Below are positions 5,350-10,225 of a DNA stretch of 10,225 bases, one piece after another. Numbering within the stretch: the stretch's first letter is position 1; each line of letters opens with the position of its first letter. A model generated the notes under the pieces. The model made no database searches. It was not told the origin of the DNA and saw only the letters and a program-made list of their open reading frames with translations. The position numbers were made by a program, and so were the translations under genes. Source of the DNA: Clostridia bacterium (GTDB lineage: Bacteria > Bacillota > Clostridia > TANB77 > CAG-508); assembly GCA_900772235.1 (NCBI GenBank), contig CAAGQX010000161.1, positions 1-10,225 of the forward strand. Reading direction: 5' to 3'.

Positions 5350-5755
5350 ACATTTCTCCTAGCTCATTTCTACTTATAATGTTCAAATCAAATGCTAATT
5401 GCAACTCGTTCCTTCTTTTGGCATCATCTTGAATTCCTTTTAAATATTCTAACACACCTTCTTTGCCTCCAATATTAGAGTAAATTTCTTGCATCTCTTC
5501 TTCGGAAAATTTCTTTTTTTCTTTTGTGTGTCTATCTATCATTACTTTGCTTCTAGATAATTCATTATACATTGCCAATTTAGGAATTCTATCTGCATCA
5601 TTTTTTATTTCACCTGTGAGCATTTCTATTCCTTGTTCTAAATCTTCAACATATATTGGCTCTTCGTAAGATTTGTATGCCAATAAGAAGCCTAATAATA
5701 CCGCCATTAATATTATAATTATTAAAATACTAATTAATAGATTTGTTCTGTTCAT
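5345..5755 (-). CDS. Small membrane-anchored protein of unknown function, third gene of LytTR operon
   Basis: Not recognised. From ATG 5755 it has 136 residues: a short basic N-terminus, one transmembrane helix at about 6-27 (ISILIIIILMAVLLGFLLAY), then a soluble, charged and probably helical tail of about 105 residues with several acidic/basic clusters (HTKEKKKFSEEEMQE). The N-in topology and lack of a cleavage site suggest a membrane anchor rather than secretion. A GTG at 5764 would add three residues, but it abuts the GAGAG motif; ATG 5755 lies 8 bases from GAGAG and is preferred. It overlaps the preceding gene by 26 bases, so translation is probably coupled. The context suggests a partner or target of the LytTR/membrane pair, but nothing in the sequence gives a mechanism. 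Confidence 0.72.
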   Translation of the reverse strand: MNRTNLLISILIIIILMAVLLGFLLAYKSYEEPIYVEDLEQGIEMLTGEIKNDADRIPKLAMYNELSRSKVMIDRHTKEKKKFSEEEMQEIYSNIGGKEGVLEYLKGIQDDAKRRNELQLAFDLNIISRNELGEMW

Positions 5756-6053
5756 TTCTATCACTCTCTTTCATTTTATTCAATTTTTCGTTTAGTTTGT
5801 TAACTATGTATATATCATATTTATGTACAGTATATAATATAAAAACATATAATGTAGTGTATACTGCTATATACCAATGTAAGGAAAATAATATTTTTTG
5901 TGGAAACAATTGCATTTCAAATTGTGGATTAATAGTATCATTTGTTAGTAGTGCAAATACAATAGTATATGTCACAGAAGCAATTAATGTAAATAATATA
6001 AGCCCTAATATGTAATATATTGTAAACTTAAATATCAATTTGCCTTTATTCAT
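5730..6053 (-). CDS. Small membrane protein, probable LytTR-system inhibitor (DUF3021-like)
   Basis: 107 residues with a basic start (MNKGK), a hydrophobic segment at about 10-37, a second at about 58-77 (SLHWYIAVYTTLYVFILYTV), and a charged cytoplasmic tail (about 78-107, rich in K, E and N). It begins 2 bases after the stop of the LytTR gene and overlaps the next gene. Known LytTR regulatory systems of Firmicutes pair a LytTR activator with a co-transcribed membrane protein that holds it inactive (HdrRM and BrsRM of Streptococcus mutans), and many clostridial LytTR genes precede DUF3021 membrane proteins. The position fits that role. The sequence itself shows only the membrane topology, and it is shorter, with fewer helices, than a typical four-helix DUF3021 protein. 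Confidence 0.75.
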   Translation of the reverse strand: MNKGKLIFKFTIYYILGLILFTLIASVTYTIVFALLTNDTINPQFEMQLFPQKILFSLHWYIAVYTTLYVFILYTVHKYDIYIVNKLNEKLNKMKESDRNEQNKSIN

Positions 6054-6055
6054 TG

Positions 6056-6523
6056 TTATATCATCCTTTCTTTTAAATATTTCATAATCAATTTTGTTTT
6101 CCTTCTTGAAACAATTTCCTCTGAGCCATCATCTAGTTTAATAATTATTTTTCCAATTTCACTTATGTCAAATTTATCGATATGTTTCACATTTACAATG
6201 CAACTCTTGGAAATTCTTATAAGACTTTTATCCATTTTTTCTATTTCATATAGCTTACTTTTAATTTTATATGAGCCATTTTTAGTTCTACAATAATTAG
6301 ATTTTTTATCACTATAAATAGTAATTATATCTTCATAATTAATTTCTAATAATGTATAATTATTATTCATTACTACAACCTTATTGTTCTGCATTAATTT
6401 ATAATTATTTAAATATGTAATTAATTCATTTATATCCTGATTCTTATTTAAACTATGTATTTCAATTATTATCTCATCTTTTTCTAATTTTTCATTTATT
6501 TTCTCTACTATACTAATTTTCAC
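6056..6523 (-). CDS. LytTR-family DNA-binding transcriptional regulator
   Basis: 155 residues with no response-regulator receiver domain. A short N-terminal region (1-55, MKISIVEKINEKLEKDEIIIEIH...) is followed by a LytTR domain at about 56-154, seen in NYEDIITIYSDKKSNYC, YKIKSKLYEIEKM, the signature LIRISKSCIVNVKHIDKF, and the basic SRRKTKLIMKYLKERM. LytTR domains bind pairs of direct repeats about two helical turns apart; a matching repeat lies upstream of this operon's promoter, suggesting autoregulation. The start is GTG at 6523, chosen because MKISI fits the family N-terminus. No ribosome binding site lies close to it; the nearest strong one is 35 bases upstream. First gene of a three-gene operon with two membrane proteins. 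Family assignment is firm; the regulated target beyond its own operon is unknown. Confidence 0.9.
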   Translation of the reverse strand: MKISIVEKINEKLEKDEIIIEIHSLNKNQDINELITYLNNYKLMQNNKVVVMNNNYTLLEINYEDIITIYSDKKSNYCRTKNGSYKIKSKLYEIEKMDKSLIRISKSCIVNVKHIDKFDISEIGKIIIKLDDGSEEIVSRRKTKLIMKYLKERMI

Positions 6524-6551
6524 AATTTTTATATTGCCAATAATAAATTAA

Positions 6552-6566
6552 CAATATTCCTCCTTT
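6552..6566 (-). promoter_or_regulatory. Displaced ribosome binding site and possible leader start
   Basis: AAAGGAGG (6559-6566 on the - strand) is a near-perfect Shine-Dalgarno sequence but sits 35 bases before the LytTR GTG. Four bases after it is a TTG (6552-6554) that opens a 13-codon frame (LIYYWQYKNCEN after the first residue) ending at TAG, just past the LytTR start in another frame. It may be a leader peptide that couples translation to the regulator. Confidence 0.35.
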
Positions 6567-6600
6567 CTTTAACTTGATATACTCTCTTCTCTCAATAGTG

Positions 6601-6629
6601 ATTATAAATTACATTTATTTCTTTTACAA
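6601..6629 (-). promoter_or_regulatory. Promoter of the LytTR operon
   Basis: On the - strand TTGTAA (6624-6629), a 17-base spacer, and TATAAT (6601-6606). The -10 is perfect and the -35 is imperfect, as expected of an activator-dependent promoter. Transcription should start near 6594. Confidence 0.7.
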
Positions 6630-6640
6630 TAGCTATAAAG

Positions 6641-6667
6641 TAAGTGGTTATATAAAATGATAAGTGG
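6641..6667 (-). promoter_or_regulatory. Candidate LytTR operator (direct repeat)
   Basis: TAAGTGG occurs at 6641-6647 and again at 6661-6667 (CCACTTA on the - strand), a period of exactly 20 bp. The nearer copy ends 11 bases upstream of the -35. Two direct repeats about two helical turns apart, upstream of a weak -35, is the standard layout for LytTR activators. It is assigned to the adjacent LytTR gene by position. Confidence 0.6.
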
Positions 6668-6700
6668 CATTTTTTCGTATAGCTAAAAAATATTTACACA

Positions 6701-6728
6701 AAAAAACAGCCCTTAAGAGCTGTTTTTT
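6701..6728 (-). terminator. Intrinsic terminator of the comFC-KAP-beta-helix operon
   Basis: AAAAAACAGC (6701-6710) pairs with GCTGTTTTTT (6719-6728) around an 8-base loop. The U-tract continues on the - strand. It starts 9 bases after the stop of the beta-helix gene. The T-run on the + strand would let it work in both directions. It lies 33 bases from the LytTR operator and insulates the two operons. Confidence 0.82.
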
Positions 6729-6737
6729 GTTACTTTT

Positions 6738-7448
6738 TTATTTCAATTCTACCTTAGGATTATCTGTAATTTTATATTCTGCCAATGGGAAAACTCTTTT
6801 TTCTGCTGGTACAAATCCTCTTACTTGTACAGTTGGTAATATCCAAGTGTATGGTCCTATAAATGTTCCTGGCACTGTTGTAGAATTTGCTCCAAGCCTT
6901 GTGCTATCTCCTATTATTGCGCCAAAGAAATCTGTTCCAACATCATATTTTTCTCCATATATTTTTACTGTTATATTTTTTTGGTCAAATCTTCTATTTG
7001 CAAGTATTATTCCGCTTCCTATTCTTGTTGATTTTCCAAGAATTGTATCTCCGCAAAACGCTAAACTTGCAACTTTAGATTTATTTTGCATTATACAGTG
7101 TTTAACTTCACTTGCGTGACCTACAACACAGTTATCTCCAATTACTGTCCACGGTCTTACTAGTGCACCCGATTGAATTTCTACATTTCTTCCAATCATT
7201 ACTGGTCCTTGTATTACTGCGTTTGCGTGAATTTTTGTTCCTTCATCTATATAGTAATTACCTGTGATTGAAACAAATTCTCCTACTTCTGCTTTGTTTA
7301 CTTTTATGTCTTTATCTACCACTTGTTCTTTTAAAAATGTTTTTGCTTTTTCTAACGCTTCCCAAGGATATGTACATCCCTCAAAAACTTCTTTAAATGC
7401 AAAACTATCCATTTCTTTAAAATAATATTCTAATTTTAACTCTTCCAT
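6738..7448 (-). CDS. Left-handed beta-helix protein, GlmU C-terminal-like acyltransferase fold
   Basis: 236 residues. A helical N-terminus (1-50) is followed by hexapeptide turns of a left-handed beta-helix from about 53 to 205 (IHANAVIQGPVMIGRNVEIQ, TVIGDNCVVG, TILGKSTRIGSG, AIIGDSTRLGAN). It matches the C-terminal half of GlmU and of archaeal sugar-1-phosphate nucleotidyltransferases (LANRRFD at 149-155, FGAIIGD at 175-181), but no nucleotidyltransferase domain is present. At the position of the GlmU catalytic histidine (motif HLxYxGD) it has SLAFCGD, so Ser128 replaces His; the lysine matching E. coli Lys351 is kept (Lys116). Acetyltransferase activity is therefore doubtful; a changed acyl transfer or a structural role is possible. 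ATG 7448 has GGAGG 5 bases upstream. It starts 12 bases after the KAP ATPase gene and ends the operon. Confidence 0.85.
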   Translation of the reverse strand: MEELKLEYYFKEMDSFAFKEVFEGCTYPWEALEKAKTFLKEQVVDKDIKVNKAEVGEFVSITGNYYIDEGTKIHANAVIQGPVMIGRNVEIQSGALVRPWTVIGDNCVVGHASEVKHCIMQNKSKVASLAFCGDTILGKSTRIGSGIILANRRFDQKNITVKIYGEKYDVGTDFFGAIIGDSTRLGANSTTVPGTFIGPYTWILPTVQVRGFVPAEKRVFPLAEYKITDNPKVELK

Positions 7449-7460
7449 ACTTGCCTCCTG

Positions 7461-9422
7461 TTAATTATTTTCTTCTTCGGTTTGGCCATATTTTGCTATA
7501 ATATATTCTAAGTCTTTCGAAAATTCTGTTAATAAAATTATTTTAATATTTATATTTTTACCTTTTACATACTCATCAATTGTATTTTTTATTTGTATTA
7601 CATTTTTTAGTTCAGGTTCTAGTTCTTTTCCATATTTTTTTGCTCTTTCTAGTAATTTTTCTTTTATTGTTACTATATCTTCATTATTAGCACAAGAAAG
7701 TCTTTGGAAAAATTGATATGGCTCATAGTATTTTAAAATTGGGATTGTCATACACTCTTTATCAAATTTTTCATAAAATACTTCCATTTTCATTGGTATG
7801 TTTTTAAATATATCTTCTGCCTTTTCCTTATACATTTTATCTTTTAGCATATTATTAATATGATTAAAATGATTAATTATTTCATCAATTTCAAAACATT
7901 TTTCTCCTAAAGTTAAATCCTTTAATTCTTCTTCTGCATTATCACAATATTTAGCTTTTAGTGATGCTTTGTTCATTCCTTCGCAAAAAATGCTCTTCAC
8001 TGTTTGCATATCGTAATTTATTAAACCCTTTTTCATAAAATATGTAAAATATATAAACAATTTAACTGTATCTATTAAATCTGTTTCTCCTATTTTTACA
8101 TTTTCTATTACATCCTCTATTACTGTTTGGAATTGATCATCTGGTATTTTCCAGTACTCTTCTGTAAGTAATCTTTTATAGCTTGGAAGTTTCTCTTTAT
8201 CTACAGTATTTATAACAACTTCCATATCTTTTTTGAACTGTTTCATATCAAAAATTCTTGTTCTTACATACATTTCTATAAATTTAAAAAATCTATATTC
8301 TACTTTAAAATTATAATAGTAATTATTATCAAATTCCTTTATATAAAATTGTCTGTTATCCATTAGTACTCTTGAAGATACTAGCATTGCTTTGTATTCT
8401 TCATTATTTTGCAAACTTACGAATTTTTCTTTTGTTATTTTCCCTGCTTTAATTTCAAAAGAAACAGCAATTGTAAAAATAAGCATAGTTTGTAAAACTC
8501 TGTAATTGGTATTTGGATAATATTTATTTACCATTTCAAATACTTTTTTGAAATCATTTAGTGCATGCTTTAATATTCTTAAATTTCTTGTTCCGCTTCT
8601 ATTAAAAGTATTAATTATAATTCCTGTATTTTCCCTTAAGAATCTAATAAGTTCACCATCATTTTCATATCTCATTAATATTCCATTAATTATATAATTA
8701 AATTCTGGTTGATATTCAAATGTTTCTCCTATTAATTTTTCCTTAATTCTTTCATAATCATTCGCTTTATCGAAAACATATTCTATTTTATCTCTTATTT
8801 TTTCTACCATAGGTAAATCTGACTTTGTTAAATTTCCCTCTTTATCCAATATATATGTAGCAATAAATGTTTTCATTTCTAAATTACTATTTTTTAGCTT
8901 TGTAGCTAATTCTTTTTCATTACAAATAATAATTGTTTTTATGTGGTCGTGCTCAACAAAATTATTTATATAACCCAATATATCTATAACATCAACATTA
9001 GCTCTTTCTAAGTCATCAAAGCATAAAACTTTATCATCTGTTGCAAAGAATTTTCCATAATCTAGCTTATCTCCATTTTGTGTTACTCCAAAAAGGTTTG
9101 CCATATCTAAACCGGTTTTTGCATATTCTGGTATTGTAGATTGACCTGTTGCATTCATATATTTTTTCATATTTTTATCCATAAGTTGAGTAGTTTCTAT
9201 GAATATTTTTTTGCTTATTTCCTCTAAATTAGAAATTCCATATAAAGACATATAAATAGTTGTATATTTTTTTCCATTAATTCTTAAAGACTCTATTTTA
9301 TCTCTAACCTTATGGTTCCAAAAGTAAGTTTTTCCGCTTCCCCATTCGCCATTTATCATAATTGCATAGTCTGTGTATTCAGCTCTTACATAATCTAATA
9401 TACTTTCTACTAAATCCTCCAC
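7461..9422 (-). CDS. KAP-type P-loop NTPase
   Basis: 653 residues. An N-terminal P-loop domain carries Walker A GEWGSGKT (25-32), Walker B VLCFDDLER (132-140) and a sensor-like IIICNE (164-169). The pattern NGEWGSGKT plus FDDLER is characteristic of KAP NTPases. From about 180 to the end it is a long, charged, mostly helical region with no membrane segment, unlike many KAP proteins, which have transmembrane helices inserted in the ATPase domain. Family members include the F-plasmid phage-exclusion protein PifA, so a defence or signalling role is conceivable but not shown. The start is GTG 9422, supported by AAGGAGGG 8 bases upstream. It follows comFC after a 37-base gap and precedes the beta-helix gene by 12 bases. 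Substrate and partner are unknown. Confidence 0.85.
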   Translation of the reverse strand: MEDLVESILDYVRAEYTDYAIMINGEWGSGKTYFWNHKVRDKIESLRINGKKYTTIYMSLYGISNLEEISKKIFIETTQLMDKNMKKYMNATGQSTIPEYAKTGLDMANLFGVTQNGDKLDYGKFFATDDKVLCFDDLERANVDVIDILGYINNFVEHDHIKTIIICNEKELATKLKNSNLEMKTFIATYILDKEGNLTKSDLPMVEKIRDKIEYVFDKANDYERIKEKLIGETFEYQPEFNYIINGILMRYENDGELIRFLRENTGIIINTFNRSGTRNLRILKHALNDFKKVFEMVNKYYPNTNYRVLQTMLIFTIAVSFEIKAGKITKEKFVSLQNNEEYKAMLVSSRVLMDNRQFYIKEFDNNYYYNFKVEYRFFKFIEMYVRTRIFDMKQFKKDMEVVINTVDKEKLPSYKRLLTEEYWKIPDDQFQTVIEDVIENVKIGETDLIDTVKLFIYFTYFMKKGLINYDMQTVKSIFCEGMNKASLKAKYCDNAEEELKDLTLGEKCFEIDEIINHFNHINNMLKDKMYKEKAEDIFKNIPMKMEVFYEKFDKECMTIPILKYYEPYQFFQRLSCANNEDIVTIKEKLLERAKKYGKELEPELKNVIQIKNTIDEYVKGKNINIKIILLTEFSKDLEYIIAKYGQTEEENN

Positions 9423-9459
9423 TTTTGTTTCCCTCCTTGACTTCTATTTTTAATCAGAA

Positions 9460-10110
9460 CTAATCTTTTGCTATTGTTAGTACAAAAACTTTACTTGCAC
9501 CTGCTTGTTTTAGTTTTTTAGCACATTCATTTACTGTGCTTCCTGTTGTATATATATCATCTAATAAAACTATCTTTTTACCTTTTATAAGCATTTTATT
9601 AGCAATTTCAAATGCATTTTTCACATTATTTTGCCTTTGATTTTTTGTTAATGTACTTTGCACTTTTGTATTTTTTGTTTTTATTAAAATATTATTGTAA
9701 AAAGTAATATTTGCTTTTTTAGATATTTCCTTTGCTATAAGTTCACTTTGGTTATATCCTCTTACGGCTTTCTTAAGTTTATGCATTGGAACTGCCATTA
9801 TTATATCATAAGTTTTCAAAAATCTATATATTTTTGTATTATTTATTATAATTTTTGCAAAAGTCTTATACATATATGAGGCCTCTCCAAATTTATAAGA
9901 AATAAGTTTATCTCTAACTATATTCTCATACTTTAAGCTACTATACAGATAGTCAAAATATTTTGTTTTATCTTTAGTATAATCCTTAATGCAATTTAAG
10001 CTGTATTTATTTAAACTTAATTCACAAGTTCTGCACAAACTGTTTTTATTTATTTGATTGCAAAATCCACATACATTGGGATAAATGAGATTTAAAAATT
10101 TTTCGAACAT
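9460..10110 (-). CDS. comFC: ComFC-family phosphoribosyltransferase-like protein
   Basis: 216 residues from ATG 10110. An N-terminal four-cysteine zinc site (Cys14, 17, 26, 29: CGFC...CRTC) precedes a type I phosphoribosyltransferase fold with VRGYNQSELIAKEI (116-129) and the PRPP-binding motif VLLDDIYTTGST (181-192). In B. subtilis and Helicobacter ComF proteins help bring single-stranded DNA into the cytoplasm during natural transformation; the family is also present in species not known to be competent. AGGAG lies 4 bases before ATG 10110. The open frame extends to a TTG at 10176, but that start has no site and would add 22 residues before the MFEKFLNLIYPNVC start usual for the family. First recognisable gene of the KAP operon. 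Confidence 0.92.
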   Translation of the reverse strand: MFEKFLNLIYPNVCGFCNQINKNSLCRTCELSLNKYSLNCIKDYTKDKTKYFDYLYSSLKYENIVRDKLISYKFGEASYMYKTFAKIIINNTKIYRFLKTYDIIMAVPMHKLKKAVRGYNQSELIAKEISKKANITFYNNILIKTKNTKVQSTLTKNQRQNNVKNAFEIANKMLIKGKKIVLLDDIYTTGSTVNECAKKLKQAGASKVFVLTIAKD

Positions 10111-10198
10111 AAAACTCCTAGAAATTGTAATTTGCTTAACTTCACGGCAATTAAAAATTAATATAATATTTTTCAAATTTGACCGCTGCCCACTCGCC

Positions 10199-10225
10199 TC
10201 ATAGAATTTCTAAATCTCTCTTAGC
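10199..10225 (-). CDS. Possible 3' end of an upstream gene (partial)
   Basis: The last 27 bases read on the - strand as AKRDLEIL then TGA. This could be the tail of the gene upstream of comFC, running off the window edge. The piece is too short to identify, and the open frame could be chance. The 88 bases between it and comFC show no convincing promoter. Confidence 0.25.
   Translation of the reverse strand, partial: AKRDLEIL

Noticed and set aside
5232..5432. 66-residue + strand frame
   Set aside because: It runs across the promoter of the small - strand gene and the end of the LytTR operon, with no ribosome site or family features.
5743..6015. 90-residue Cys/Ser-rich open frame on the + strand
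   Set aside because: It is antisense to the two-helix membrane protein, whose position in a tightly packed operon is well supported.
6664..7119. Hydrophobic 151-residue open frame on the + strand
   Set aside because: It is the antisense shadow of the beta-helix gene; it begins across the LytTR operator and terminator and has no credible start signals.
10111..10176. Extended comFC start at TTG 10176
   Set aside because: It has no ribosome site and the 22 extra residues do not fit the family, whereas ATG 10110 has AGGAG close upstream.

Overview
The window is AT-rich DNA from a Bacillota bacterium, most likely a gut-type clostridium. The evidence is a ClpC with a UVR linker, a YsxC-type GTPase, a ComFC competence-family protein, strong GGAGG ribosome binding sites, standard sigma-A promoters and standard stop codons. 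It looks like ordinary chromosome with accessory islands: I see no transposase, integrase, CRISPR array, tRNA or rRNA.

Layout. Bases 1-362 are intergenic and hold three REP-like hairpins, a 90-base foldback and the serS promoter. serS (363-1643) and a frameshifted ysxC (1645-2233) follow on the + strand. Bases 2234-2458 are a second repeat-rich gap with another one or two REP-like hairpins. A 32-bp perfect inverted repeat (261-292 and 2289-2320) brackets the serS-ysxC pair. Everything after that is on the - strand. In transcription order from the right end these are: a possible tail of an unseen gene (10199-10225); comFC (9460-10110), a KAP-type P-loop ATPase (7461-9422) and a GlmU-C-like left-handed beta-helix protein (6738-7448), closed by a terminator; then a LytTR regulator, a two-helix membrane protein and a one-helix membrane protein (5345-6523) as an overlapping operon; then a monocistronic 66-residue gene (5037-5237) with a perfect consensus promoter and a strong terminator; then clpC (2459-4879) on its own.

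How the parts work together. serS and ysxC both serve translation (tRNA-Ser charging, 50S assembly). The LytTR operon resembles the LytTR regulatory systems of Firmicutes, where a LytTR activator is paired with a membrane protein that restrains it. A direct repeat of TAAGTGG with a 20-bp period just upstream of its promoter is a good candidate autoregulatory operator. clpC is an unfoldase for ClpP but lies apart from ctsR-mcsA-mcsB and shows no visible CtsR or CIRCE site. The comFC-KAP-beta-helix set is a short, tightly spaced operon whose joint function I cannot name.

Most interesting points: the frameshift inside the first GTPase motif of a normally essential gene, the repeat-flanked serS-ysxC cassette, GTAG-type REP hairpins, the LytTR operator with an unusual translation start, the strongly expressed orphan 66-residue protein, and the KAP ATPase paired with a beta-helix protein that lacks the GlmU catalytic histidine.
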